Part shown: piece by piece, positions 10,406-22,838 of the stretch
Position numbering within the stretch: position 1 is the first letter of the stretch
Layout of the letters: the number at the start of each line of letters is the position of its first letter
Origin: Iris pallida
Taxonomy: Eukaryota; Streptophyta; Magnoliopsida; Asparagales; Iridaceae
Reading direction: 5' to 3'
NCBI GenBank assembly: GCA_029216955.1
Contig: JANAVB010009598.1
Coordinates: 26,540,001-26,604,000 of the forward strand
Length of the DNA: 64,000 nucleotides
Notes under the pieces: model-generated
Told to the model about the DNA's origin: nothing
Seen by the model: the letters and a program-made list of their open reading frames with translations, nothing else
Database searches by the model: none
Translations under genes and position numbers: made by a program

Positions 10406-12756
10406 TGGTGACTCTCCTAGGAACTTCTTTCTCCTCTAACCAAAAGGTAGTGACACAATCCGACGATAACAAGCTTGGATCTTCTCAAAAGATGCTGGTC
10501 GTATGCTTCGATCAGCGAGCTTATGAAGAATTTCTCTCTGAAGGCAGCGTGAGTCCTTCGAAGCGACTACCAAAGTCGAAGAAGACTCACCGAGTTTGGG
10601 TGCCCAAGGGCATTGCGCTATGTACTAACGCCAAAGACACTATGTCCGAAGTGCTGCAGAACCAAGGCGTATAATCTACATCCGCGCCATCCCTCTCCAC
10701 TGTTGATAGAAAGATTACTGCCACTCTACAAGTAGTGCGTGGGTCTGGGAAGCAAGGTACTGCCTACGATTCCCAAATAGCCCACGCCCAGTCTAAGGCA
10801 CTAAAGAAAAAGAACAGAGCCGCATCTACCTGCTCACGTAGGGAGACAATTGTGCCAAGAAAGGCTTCTATCTTTGACAGGATCCCTCACTATCCTACCA
10901 AAGAAAAATTGGATTCAGAGTACAACGTGCCTTCGAAGACTAGTACAAAGAAATCCAAGGCGGCACGAGCCCTACGTGCTCATTGTGCTATGCCAGCAGT
11001 AGACCAAAAATGTGCACTGACATTCACACGCAGGACCGATGGTAAACTGTATCAGACTGACTTAGGTGCTTCTGCGCCTAAAACGGATCGATCTTCAAAG
11101 TCCTCCTGCCACTTGGGCACATTTTATGTGAATAAATCAAGCCAGGGGCAAACATTATGACAGGCCCATACGTTTAGTCTAACTATGCGTGTGAAGTTGG
11201 CCTCCCTCACAAAACTCCCACTAATGATTCAGGTGTATTTCATATGCCCGGAGTGAGTCAGGGAGTTTATTGTCCTCAATCACACCCATGCGTAATACTT
11301 AGCCGCACACATGAAGTGGGTGTAAATACGGACCTCCCCTTGCATGACTTATACAATTTGATTAGTCACAAAAGTATGGCAGATGAGACAAGTACTACGC
11401 ACAACTCACCCCCTGCTGGGCACACATGTGCTAGTTTTACAATCAATTGTTGCTGCTGTAAAGCAACAACCCCACTACCAAGGCAGTCTATGTTCCAGTG
11501 ACTGTCATCTGCTGCACCCGTTCGACATTGTCTCAAAAAGAGGGTGCCAATCGAAGACGAGGAAGAACTCTTGGTTGCCTCGTGCCACATTATCTTCAAT
11601 TTTCCTGCACCCAGGAGAAATATAAAAACCAATAACCCTTCGGCCTCGGCTAGTGCATCAAAGAGCCAATCGCGAAAGAATAAAGAAATAATCCCTACTG
11701 TCAGGGTATTCCAGAATACCCGATCGAAGGTGAAGATTGCATCGGCAGTATAGATCAGGGGTAGCCAGACCCTGATCATCTACAATAATCCTCCATTCGA
11801 AGATGAGGACATCTGTTAGGGAACTGACACCGATGCGACTGGGGGTAGCCAACTCTGCGATTCAGATGAGGAAGCCTTGATGTCGACCTTCTCGTAAGAA
11901 AGTGAGACTAAAAGTGAAAGGTCCATCGTCCCGTCTACTTCTGCTCACATCATACCTGTTTACATGACAAGGGGGGAAACAAAGAAGAGGAATAGGCTTT
12001 AGCCCCGGATCACCTACATCGTATTGATACCATAGAGAAGGGTCTTAAAACTCTCTCCACCTTCACGCAGACATTGGCGCAGGTGATGCTCGACATCAGG
12101 ATGATCTTAGCTACAAACCCTCTGACCAAGGCTCCGACATCCGCAAGTCCCAACCCAGGTACCAATAGGGAATCAAATGTGCCACCCCAACATGTACTCT
12201 CGAAAATGAATCATCACACCCTCCATCGGTCGTCTGTTCCCTTAGGGACCGATCAACATACCCTGCCTCGGTCGTCCGCTCCTGCCTCAACCGTAGAACT
12301 GTTCAAGCTCGTGAGGGATCTACGCACTCGCGTCGAGGCTAAAGACAAACAAGGAGAGCGTTAGAAGCTCGAGATCCGACAACCCTATCCTCCTGAGTAG
12401 AACAACGTGGTTTATCCCCACAAGTATAAACCATAATCACTGATGCCACTCAACGGGAAGGAGTCTCCCCGTTGATATCTGATATATTTTGCCTCCATGT
12501 CGAAGACGACACTTTGCTGACCAGTTTGTTCATCGGGGCGTTGAAGGGATTAACATGTGAATGGTTCTGCAGCCTCCCTAATAACTGCATATCCTCCATT
12601 AAGGATCTGAAACACCTTTTCTTCTCCTGGTTCTATGAGAGGGGAATGGATATGACAATGTCTTCCCTCATGGACCTCACATAAAAGGAGAAAGAGCCGA
12701 TCCGAGCCTACATTGAGCGCTTTCGGCAAGCAGTACTGAGATTACCTCCTGGTATC
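10406..12756 (+). pseudogene. Element C: primer-binding site and gag remnant, truncated
   Basis: Starts with TGGTGACTCTCCTAGGAA, a worn version of the Tat primer-binding site, overlapping an ATG whose frame reads 90 codons (MVTLLGTSFSSN...). Later fragments at 12472-12720 encode the Tat Gag core: FIGALKGLTCEWFCSLP, then KDLKHLFFSWFYERGMDMTM and AYIERFRQAVLRLPP. They match element D (17180-17420) closely. Several stops and frameshifts break it. The frame is cut at 12757 by repeat I inside the Gag core. Pol and the 3' LTR of C are not found in the window. Confidence 0.75.
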
Positions 12757-13453
12757 TGTCACGACCTACGCCCGTTTTTTGGGATACGAGTACGTAGCCA
12801 AGTCCAGCCTACGATGCGGTTTCGGCTGTAGTACGCTGTCTAGCCACAATGTTCAAAATCACATAAAATATAACTTTATTGCTCATTCACATTGCTACAT
12901 TAATTATAATATTTACAAGATTTATATTTGAAGAATTTACAAGTCTCACAAAATAAAATGAAACAACTAATCTATCTAAGTAGTCTTCTAGGTTGGCCTT
13001 CCAACATACCCATATCTTTCCCAACGGTCCAAAGCGTAATGTAGCAGGCAATTATTTGAAAAATATTGGTTTCCAGTCAAGAATGGAATGAATATATTCT
13101 AACAACAATTCCAATAATTGACAAAATCTATAAAATAGTAAATAATACTAAAATACATGATGGAAGGATTAAACAGAGAATTATGGTACGAAACATGTGA
13201 GTAAAAGTAGGAGAGCATGGTAACAAAGACAAGAAAGTAACAGTAATACACGACTGAAATAGAAACAATAACATATAGCAAGACTGTATCTAACTAGGGA
13301 GTTGAAATACCATTTTCGATATGTAAACGACTAAGGGGTAAATCCGGCACCCCGTACGTGAAGTGTGCGACTGCTATCAGACACGATTAGACAAATATAA
13401 TATTTTTGAATATATTTACATGTTTACTAATGTATTTTCTTGCCCGACTAGTA
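12757..13453. repeat. LTR-like repeat I, copy 1, left part
   Basis: Begins TGTCACGACCTACGCCCG inside the gag of element C and matches copy 2 at 31572-32274 with scattered substitutions. It continues at 25831 after the D insertion. The TGTCACGACC start looks like an LTR terminus. Orientation is unresolved: copy 2 shares its flanking leader string with minus-strand element A, but the only strong TATA box is on the plus strand. Confidence 0.7.
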
Positions 13454-13458
13454 CTAAT

Positions 13459-15209
13459 TGTAGAATTATAAAAAATCTCAGCTGAAGACATCCCTTCGCC
13501 AAAGCGCAGAAGATGCAAAAGACTCAGGCTCAGTGCTAAAAAGACAAAACATAAGATACGGAGACAAGTTCCTTCATTGTCATGTTTACCAAAGTCTAGT
13601 ACAAACACATCAGGACTACACATAAGGGACTAATTCTGTTCTTCTATAAAGGATCTAGTACAGATTCGACAGAAGCCTAGAGGGATCTACAAGGGATGCC
13701 GTCTTCATCGAAGCGCAACCTTCCTTCTTCTCGATACACACGTTGGAGGATTGACCTCCACCGAAGCATGTTCTAATATTCTTGTGGGCGCAGCCTCTCA
13801 GAAGCATATCAGTAACTCAGCACTTTGAAGAAGCCAGAGCCTTCGAGCTAGAGGCGTAGCCACCTGCTTGTGCCAACCTCAAAAAATAAGATGGTGGTAG
13901 GCCCAGCTTTCCTTCTTTTATTTCAGAAGCCAGTGCTTTCTTTCCAGAGGCACAGCTATCTGCCTGTACCAATCTCAGACACGCAAGGGTGTCATACCCT
14001 TTCCTTCATAGCCAATGCCTTCACTGTTCAGAGGTGCAGCTACTTACCTGCGTCCGTATAAGGCGCAGGATGGTGATATGCTCACACCATCTCCATTCCC
14101 ACGGTGTAGTCATCTGATCTGAATCAGAAGCTTAAGTCACTTCTCTACAAGAGACTTGAGAACTTCAATCGCAACCAATGCAAGTCAACCTGTCGCTCCA
14201 AAAGCACAGTAACCTCGCCAACCTGAAGCACAAGCCTACTTGTCGCCTACAACACAGTGACTCCGATAGCCTGAAACATAGCTTTATAAGTTGCTCTATA
14301 CGCACAGAAATCTCGTTGTCATTCGAGGCCAAGTCCACTCGTAGCCTGAAAGCACAGAGGTTCTGTCGTCTCCAGAAGCACGGTCTATTCGTCGCCCAGA
14401 AGCACAGTAGCACATAGTCCTCACCAGAGGCGTAGGAAGCATAGGTCCACCCCAATTGGTTTGTTTAAATCGCCTCTTACAGAGAAGATTAAGATTAAAT
14501 CATGATTGATATCATATCAGATTGAATTAAATCTTAGACGAGGATCAATTAGACTCCAAATCTAGGATAAAATCCCAAGATTTACTCGGTTGTATCCGAG
14601 CAAGCAAATCGTCACACGCCATGTGTCACCTCCTTCGGTTATGTTTATAACCACCAGAGATCTCGTTTAAAGGGAATCTCGATATCCGCCACGTGTCAGC
14701 GTCGCAGAAGCCCGCACCATACAATAACGGTAGATTCTTTCATATATCAGGAACCCTAATGCACATCGTATATGTGCTCGGTTCTTTATAAATAGAAGGA
14801 TTTCTTCTTTCACCAAATAAAAGAAAAAACAGAGAGGGAACATTGACAATCGATAATCTTCAAAGGAGCAGTGATCTCTATCCACGAAGAGTCGACCACC
14901 CTCATCCATCTACCAACCAAAGAACCAACCAACCATCTTCAAGGGATCTTCTCATCCGAATAGCCTCTTGATCGGTGACCCCAGAGTCCCACCAAAGGTG
15001 CCAGAGAGCCATAGCAAGGTTGATTCATCATCAGATCGTCAACGGAGTAAAGGAGCCACTGCAGCGCTTGATCTCCACCATCACACTTTCCCAGAAACCT
15101 CTTCTCCCTGTAATTAGAATATACTATTTAGGACTTCCTTCTTTGTACACAGATACCTTATACGTTCAATAAAATAAAAAGTTCGTTCAATCTTTTGTTA
15201 CGTCGAACA
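13459..15209 (+). repeat. Element D 5' LTR
   Basis: Starts TGTAGAATTATAAAAAATCT and ends CGTCGAACA; 1751 bp against 1744 for the 3' LTR. U3 is full of dispersed variants of AGAGGCGCAGCTACCTGC and CTGAAGCACAG. The TATA box is at 14785. The two LTRs differ at many sites, so the insertion is not recent. Confidence 0.92.
14785..14794 (+). promoter_or_regulatory. TATA box of element D 5' LTR
   Basis: TTTATAAATA followed by GAAGG, matched by TATAAATAGAAGG at 25411 in the other LTR. Confidence 0.75.
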
Positions 15210-15212
15210 AAA

Positions 15213-15230
15213 TGGAGACTCTGCTGGGGA
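15213..15230 (+). other. Element D primer-binding site (Tat/Ogre type)
   Basis: TGGAGACTCTGCTGGGGA starts 3 bases after the LTR. It differs at one base from the site TGGCGACTCTGCTGGGGA that I recall for Tat/Ogre elements (complementary to a tRNA 3' end, thought to be Arg). The same ATG opens a short protein frame, see findings. Confidence 0.75.
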
Positions 15231-18200
15231 CTTCCTTTTTCTCTAACGAGAGGGCGGTGACGCAATCTGATGACAACTTGCTGGGAGCTTCTCAAGACAT
15301 GCTGGTCGTACGCTTCGAACAACAGGCTTTTGATGATCTCCTCTCTGATAAAAAGTAGAAGACTTCGAAGAAGTTTGTACAACCGAAGAAGATTCGATGT
15401 CTGGAGGCCTAAGGCGGCTGTAGCCAGCAGCACGATGGCGGGAACTGCATCTCAGGACCCCCTCAATGTTAAGGGCACAGAGAAGATCCCGACTGCTACA
15501 ACCTTATCCTCTCGCCCGATTCTCGTCCTGAGAAAGCATGACGAGGAAGATGGTGGTTCCATGGTTGATCTGACGAAGGAACGATGCCAAAGGAATCGCA
15601 CAGCAATCTAACCCCTCACGACGGGAGTATTACCGGCAAGAAGATCTGTCTTCGACATAATTGCTTTTCCTTCAGGTAAACCTTCGACGGACTCTGAATA
15701 CTATTCATCCGCTGGGGTAGTAGAAAAAGATCTCTGGTGGTTCGCGCTCCGTACAACAAGCGTGCGACACCTACGGCTGACCAGAGGCCCGTGTTGACAG
15801 TAACACGCGCATCCGACGGAAAGCTATACAAGACTGGCTCTCGTGCTCCGATGCCTCAACCAGTCGAATCTCCCTCCCACTGGGGTACTCCTGTGTATAA
15901 GCCAAGCCAGAGGTACTTCCTATGGAGAGGGAGCCAAGCGAGCAGCTTTCCCATAGGAGCGATAGAAGACTTCCTTGCTAGACCCGCTCTAACCGTACTT
16001 ACATATAGCTTCCCTGCATGTACAATGGGGTTGCTACGACAGAAGATCCAACCATCTCCCAAGCGGAAGAAGAATCTATGGCACAAGACGTGTCTAAATC
16101 AAGGCACTCTTGTACCCAGATTATCATCAACTGCCATTGTCAGCAGACGGCTGCGCCATCGTCGAACAGGCGTTCCGTCTTCCAGAGACTCTACTCCACG
16201 CTAACCCCACGCCAGAGGCTTAACAGGGGGTCAGTGATCCATAGAGAAGATGAGCCCCGCATCGCCACATGCTACGCTACGCAGGGTTCCAAAGCTTTCA
16301 AGAAGCCTTTCCAGAATCCTCTCATATTGGTTGCTAAACCGAAAAAGGAGGTCAGAGAACAGTAAAGCTATGGTATCCGATGCAGGTGTATTCCAAGGCA
16401 CTCGTTCCAAATCAGCATTGGATGCCTTATCAAAAACTGGGGGTAGCCAGCCTCCTACAATGTACGACAATCCTGTGTTCCAATCTGACGAGGCGCAATA
16501 CGACATAGATGTCTCCATTGGCGCAGCCAGTCACCAGACCGGGGGTAGCAACCATACTGAGTCCGAAGAAGATCACAATCTTACGGTATATCCTCAGGAC
16601 AGCGAGACTCAGGCGTCTGAGCCAGAAAGTGAAGGATCCACGACTCCCTCGAGTCACCCTCACACTCGGCCTGTGTTTATGGTCGATGGCAATGAGGAAG
16701 ACAACAACGAAGCTCTCAGACGTATCGAAGTCCTCGAGACGAAGTTAGATATGCTGACGGACACCATGAAGACCCTATCCTCGATCATAATCGACCGCAA
16801 AAGTAGCATGGCTTCCGCTGCCTCTACATCTGTACGTGATCTGCTAACCAATGACAAATCCAGCAAGTTGCCTACTACCAATCAGGCAGGACCATCCTCG
16901 TCTACTCCATCGGCTATAGGCTCCGCAATACCGGCCGAGATATAGAAGGCTATCAAGGAGCTGTATGCTCGTCATAATGCCAAAGAGAAGCAAGCAATGC
17001 TCAGAAAGATGGGGATCCGACAGCCATACCCTGCCGAGTGGGACAACTTCGTCTATCCTCCCAAATACAATCCGCAGACGCTTATACCTTATGAAGGAAA
17101 AGGGTCTCCCCTATAATACTTGAGGTACTTTGCCTTAGTAACGGGACATCTGCCAAAGGATGACGCCCTCCTGTCCAACATATTCATAGGAGACCTGCAG
17201 GGGGTAGCCTATGAGTGGTTTTGCAGTCTTCCGGATGACTGTATCTTGTCATTTGATGACCTAAAGACTCGATTCGTAGACCGATTCTACGAAGGAGGCA
17301 TGGATATGACCATGTTGACCCTCATAGAAATTGTCCAGAGGAAGAAAGAGCCTGTCTGCGCATACATCGAGCGCTTTCGCCAGATAGCCCTCAAATTACC
17401 ACCTTCGAGCCTATGCTTATGGACTCATGCCGTAAGAACATGCCGCCCGCTATAAAATTGTGGCACAGTGCTCCCTACATGGAGTGGATGCCTTTCATTA
17501 CAGAGGTGGATGCCACATAAAGGAAAGCCCAGGAAGTGCAGCTCCTGGGGCTACACTTTTCTGTGCCCCAAGATAAGGGGAGACGCTCGTACAACAACAA
17601 CCCTAAAGACAGAAAAGGCAAGCAAGCCATGACCATCAACATCTCCAAAGGTTCAGCAACTGCAAACCCCAAGTCTGTGGAAGCGTAGAGGCCGAGGGAA
17701 ACTTACTCCTTCAATGAAGAGGATACGCTGGAGCTCTTTGAGATGCTTACGAAGAGTGGCAAACTATCCATCCCGGCACCCAGGCGTCCTGATGAAGTGG
17801 GAAAAGGTGGACCATCCCAAGTACTTCCATTATCGCCAGTACGTCCATTACTCAATACAGGACTACTATGTGTTGAAGGGGCAAATTTAGCGCCTCATTA
17901 ACGCCAATGCTATATCATTAGATTATGAGGAGAAAACTGTCATGGCCAACATGGTTACTCTCCAGTTCGAGAGTTTTCCAGCCATAGAGGTACAAGATGG
18001 CGTCATCCCTATTCCAAAGGCGACGATGGAAGTAGTCAACCTTCCGCTAGCACGGGACAACGCTCAAGGGCTCGTCCTGTTTTCCATGCCTCAAGGCGAA
18101 GTCATGTGGATTCATCCTGACTTGGTTTCTGACATGATGACATCTACAACCCTTTCTGCCAAAGGGAAGAAAAGCAAGGCATGTCGCATGGTCTCGACGT

Positions 18201-18300
18201 CGACCGACGATGCTTTGGTGACCACCCATTCGATGCAGAGGCAAAGGAGAGCCAGGCTCCCAGACTAGGAGGAGTCTCCACAAAATACTCCCCCTGTCCC
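15213..18300 (+). pseudogene. Element D gag, degenerate
   Basis: A leader frame (METLLGTSFFSN...) closes at a TAG near 15356. After broken segments, a 231-codon frame (16250-16945) leads, through two in-frame stops, to the Gag core at 17120-17455. That core has GDLQGVAYEWFCSLPDD, the block DDLKTRFVDRFYEGGMDM and AYIERFRQIALKLPP. Frameshifts follow near 17455. A later block (17700-18260) holds SFNEEDTLELFEMLTKSGKL and a wrecked zinc-knuckle-like stretch, where cysteines and a histidine expected from the family read as tyrosines (DYYVLK). Gag would coat the element RNA. Nothing here could be translated intact. Confidence 0.82.
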
Positions 18301-18689
18301 AGATATATCAGGAGCAGGTCCACCTAAGATCCCTGAGGCACCAGAGGTGGGTCCATCCCGGGCCCCTACCGTGGACAAGAAGAAATAGAAGGAGGTTTGT
18401 TTTGACAAACCTCTCAGAAAGGATCCGGCAATCGGGCCTATCAAGCCCTACAACTTTGATATTCTAGCGCAGCTGGCTAATACTCCGACTAGATTATCAC
18501 TTTTCGAGCTCCGTCGTCTCTCTAAAGAGACCCGAGATGCGCTCAGTGAAGCTTTACAGAACGTCGAGTCCTTCCTCACCCAGGTTCATCCATCGAAAGT
18601 GGATCCTACAGCTTGCCCACATTGCCATAGCATGGTCGAAGTGATTCCCTGTATCACTTTGACCCAGCAAGACATGCTACTAAAGAATA

Positions 18690-18987
18690 ATCGATACAAC
18701 TGCCCCTGTACTATATAGGGTATTTCGGTGACATTAAGGTCGATCGTATCCACATCGACCCAGGTTCCTCTTTGAGCATTATCCCAAGAAGCCTGCTTCA
18801 AACTTTAGGGGTTCCGATGCATCGGTTGACAGCCTCGAACACAACAATCAGCGGCTTCAACATAGAAAAGAGCGAACCCTTAGGCAAAATTAGCCTGAAA
18901 TGTCAGATCGATGACCTTCAAACTGATGTGACTTGCTATGTCATTGATGCAGACATAAATTATAACATGCTGCTGGGACGACCATAG
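18690..18987 (+). pseudogene. Element D aspartic protease remnant
   Basis: The active-site string HIDPGSSLSIIPRSLLQ (D-P-G-S-S near 18757) is followed by a flap-like stretch and the closing motif INYNMLLGRP, then TAG. The layout and length (about 90 residues) match a pepsin-like retropepsin domain, which cleaves Gag-Pol. An in-frame TAG near 18716 separates it from upstream Gag, and further stops follow. Confidence 0.8.
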
Positions 18988-19249
18988 ATCTATGAGTACA
19001 TGATTGTCCCTTCCATCCTACATTAATATATGAAATATGTAGCCAGCGACAGGACTATCAAAACGGAATTCGCTGATATCGACCCGTTCCGAGGAATTGA
19101 AGCCTATTGCATGGATGCTGATCTATACAAGTCAGTCCCCTGGGATAACGACAGCAATGATACGAACGACGAGGCAGAGACAACTTCAGAAAGCGTAGCA
19201 GTGGTCGAAGAACCTTTAAAGGTTCGACTGAAAGGGAGGCCTTCCAAGG
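18988..19249 (+). pseudogene. Element D protease-RT linker, left piece
   Basis: Reads EFADIDPFRGIEAYCMDADL and then an acidic stretch to KVRLKGRPSK, where solo LTR J interrupts it. It ends with the target duplication CAAGG (19245-19249). The linker carries no known catalytic activity. Confidence 0.65.
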
Positions 19250-21621
19250 TGTCACGCCCCGCTCTCGTAGGAGCGATCGTCCTCGCTAAAGCGTGATACC
19301 GTACGAGCCTAGATTGCTCTCGTGCAAGGCAGGTTCCATAACGGCCAATTTCAGCGGCTACGACGGGGTCGTCGCACATGAGTCCCATGCAGAGACATTG
19401 AATAATAGCAGCAATAATTAGAACGAAACACAAGTTATTCAAAGAATCTCTTTATTGATATTGAAAGAAACGGTTATAATGGGGCCCAAGGCCAAGATTA
19501 CAAGTCTCTCAAGCTCACTCTTTTCATATTTTACAAGTTTACTCAGCTCTCTCTCATCTCTCAATACATGTCTCGAGCCAGCGGAAGCTTCGGGAGGCAA
19601 CATCCATACATTATGTCCTGTATAAGTCTTGAAGACATGCGGTCGCACGCTTTGAATCACCAAGGAACTCCGTGTCTCGACGCATCCAAGCGAGCTCCGT
19701 GCCACGAGCTTCTACCTGCGCCTGCACATGAAAACTATATGGGTGTCAGTACTCAACTGTACTGGTGGAATGAGCTCCTCGCCCACCCATACAAAACCAA
19801 TACGTTAATTTACTTTGTGTGTAACATAGTCCCTTTATGATTGTCTTTCTACTCTTGCCTTAGAATTATTTTAGGACCGACGCCTTGGCCTATTTCGTGT
19901 CTCTAGACCATCCCGTGCTTGCAACAACAACGTCGACTCAACAACGTTAACCTATCAAGTCGTGCTTGCCTTTCGGCCAAAATCAGAGACGCAACTACGC
20001 GATAAGAATCCATTCCCGTGTGATCGTAATATAAGTCCTTGTTGAGGCTGTGCCTCGTAACTCAAATTAGACTCAATCATATCGCCGCCTCGTGGCCCTT
20101 CGCTACTAAATCATCAACTGACCCATCCAATTTGTGAACTAAGTGTCACTCGACCAACTTTGCCTTGCGGCATTTCCTGACTTAAACTCAAGACAACTCA
20201 AACCAACTTATGCAACTTATATGTCGACAACTCAAGACTCAACGCCACATCTCGTGCCGAAGCACGCCGCCTATGTTGTAGCCATTCTTAGGCCCAAACA
20301 CTTGTGTTACAACCATACACACATTCAACTAGACTAAATCCAAAGGCACACACGCGAATTGCCGCTCGTGCCGACCCATCTATATGAATTGGTCACTAAT
20401 ACCACAAGCTATCATGGACTTATAGCCTTGTTATTCGGCGACCCTTTCAACGCAAGTAGCTAGTCCCGAAGAAAGTTTCCGAATAACCCGAGCGGTTCGT
20501 CCAGCTACGGCTATACCGTGTTTCCCTCCGGAACGATGCGGTCCCATGGCACCCAGGGTTGCCGCTCGTGGAAACTTTTCCTTGTCGACAAGTTGTCCAA
20601 TGACCATGCAAGATTCGACTCAAACTGACGTCTCACACAGTCATCCTTCTTTCAATGTTACCATCTCTTTCAAAAACCCATATCAAGACTTCTATCATTT
20701 GAGACCCCTCGACGACCCACGGTCGCGAGCATTCTTTCCATATTACCATATCATTTCATTCAACTCAATGCCTATTCGATAGTCCTTTCTCTAAAACTCA
20801 TTAAATCAACCGTAGTTCATGCCCTAAACACTAAGTCCATGCATCGTGCCTCAAACCGACTTCGATCTACGCGACGTTATCGCCCATGTCATACTTTATA
20901 TGACGGGCCTTGAGACCGTAAGACTATGTGGTTATACCCAATCGTAGAACTCGTAGGACCGTACATGCTACCACTCCGATAGCCTAACATAACTTGCTTG
21001 ACTTAAATGCACAACGACTCGACGAGCAAAGGCTGCGTCGAGCCTCGCATTGCGGAAACGTGTCACGTATGCGTTCGATTTCTGAACGACCAAGTCATTT
21101 GGGTGCCTAGACTTATATCATAAGCCGTGCAACGCAACTTAACTCATGGGGAAAGCCAAGGCTATGCCAAGCCTTGGACGATAGGACCGTACATGCTTTA
21201 TGAAGCATTTATGCGGGCGACGCCTATGACTTAGGCTACGTTCATAACTTTGCCTACTCAACCAACTTTCCTTCTCCCAAGCCACGGGACGAAGGATCGA
21301 GTGTCATTTTCAAGGCACGCCGTGCACCAACTCTAAGTCGACCGTTGGACCTTTAAATATTCTAACTCAATTCGACCTGTCGGGATTATTCCCTTTAGCT
21401 ATGTGGATTCGTCTCTTTTATTATCAAGCCTACTTGTACGAGTTAAAAACATGCAATTTATTATGTGAAGGCTAAGATGAGGCAAGTTCACTGAAACTAC
21501 CCTACCTGAGCGAGCGGTCGCCTCGACCGAGCGATGTCTTCGAGCAGCCGTTGTAAGGCTAAGTCCGAACGCCGTCGGCATTTCGATTCCACCGATTGAC
21601 TGAGCGGGACGAGGCACTACA
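19250..21621 (-). mobile_element. Solo LTR J in element D
   Basis: The plus strand reads TGTCACGCCCC...GGCACTACA, flanked by perfect CAAGG duplications (19245-19249 and 21622-21626). On the minus strand it starts TGTAGTGCCTCG and ends GAGCGGGGCGTGACA, matching the E and G LTR family (TGTARTGCCCCG...GGGGCGTGACA). Near the 3' end it has TATCAATAAAGAGATTC (minus strand, about 19440-19460), as in the G LTR at 39245, a likely polyadenylation signal. No internal region remains, so LTR-LTR recombination is inferred. Confidence 0.92.
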
Positions 21622-22350
21622 CAAGGTGTCAGCGCCTCTTGTTGTTAAGCTTCGGGACAAAGGTCCACCTTCGCCTCCAGTGACGATGGAAGATGGTCAG
21701 GAGCCTATACGAATGAGGTTACCCTGGAGGTCCCCAAGGCCGACCATGAAGGCGTAGGAGCATCCGACCACCATTCCCTTGATAGTCAAGCTGAAAGGGA
21801 GACATCCTCCTTCTCCTCCCGTGGTAGCTCTAGCCCTCAATGACGAAGAGCTAGAGGATTATGTCTGCGCCAACACAGAGGCCCACTCTTTCGACGATGT
21901 AATCCCTCAGGACAAGATATCCCATTTCATTAACAGAAAGTTGTCACCGAACTACTCTGGCGCATGCTGGAACACCAAATATTTCCTGGACAATTCTCTA
22001 TGTAAACTACAGACGCAAATGACAACTGCCAACCATGTGAGCCGAGTTGTCTCTGCCCGAGGCACCTACTTTGTAGTTCCAACCAGGAAAAAAGAAGAGG
22101 AACCTATCATATTCGGTCGATTGGAGCATCCGCAGCGAATAACTCCTGAAGATCCAGACCTGGACAACAGAAAAATGCAGTTCTACCGCTACACGGCGCA
22201 GGCCAAAAACCTTATCCAGAAGATGGGCTATGACCTGAATGGCAACAAAGGGCTCAATTATGGCAAAGGCCGGTGTCTTCCTTTACGGATTCGTGCTTCA
22301 AAAGGAAAAGCTGAAAAATACTACCAACGTACTCGTCGAGGTATAGGGTA
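21622..22350 (+). pseudogene. Element D protease-RT linker, right piece
   Basis: Resumes after J and contains a 190-codon frame (21779-22351). It includes EEPIIFGRLEHPQRITPEDP and AKNLIQKMGYDLNGNKGLNY, the conserved Tat segment that precedes reverse transcriptase. Element H has the counterpart near 63800-63998 (HPIIFGRTNNPHP, KYLMQKTG). It ends at RTRRGIG followed by a stop. Confidence 0.75.
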
Positions 22351-22391
22351 ACGTTACACCTACGACCACCTCAGAAGATTCAGAAGAAGTC

Positions 22392-22838
22392 ATGAGGCAC
22401 TCACACTCTTCTGACACCTCAACTTGGGACTCTGATACCAGCATGGGTCAAGTCTTTAAGAAGATGTTGTCTGCTAACATGATCACTAATCAGTTAACCA
22501 TAAAAGACAATCAGCACAGGCGGTTACAAGAGTTAGAAGTGTTGGATGAAAAGTGCTTGCTTGCGCAGCAAAGGATTGAGGTTTACCAAGCTCGCATCTC
22601 TGGGGCCTTTAACAAAAAGGTCCGCAAAAGATTCTACTAGCTGGACGACCTCGTCTTGGCAGTACGGAGACCGATGGTGATGACTCACAAAATGGCTAGG
22701 ATTTTCGAACACAAGTGGGAAGGACCGTTTGTCATAGAAACGGTGTACTCCAATGGTGCTTATCGGCTAGCTAAGCCTAACGGGGACTTACTAATGATGT
22801 CCATCAACGGCAGTTTCCTAAAGAAGTATTACGTCTGA
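22392..22838 (+). pseudogene. Element D integrase C-terminus fused after a pol deletion
   Basis: The frame SDTSMGQVFKKMLSANM, which belongs upstream of RT, runs directly into QLTIKDNQHRRLQELEVLDE, which belongs near the integrase C-terminus. RT, RNase H, second RNase H and the integrase core are therefore absent. The tail RRPMVMTHKM...GAYRLAKPNGDLLM is nearly the same as the end of H integrase (60050-60420). One in-frame TAG (22638-22640) interrupts it. The integrase tail normally helps bind DNA. Confidence 0.85.
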
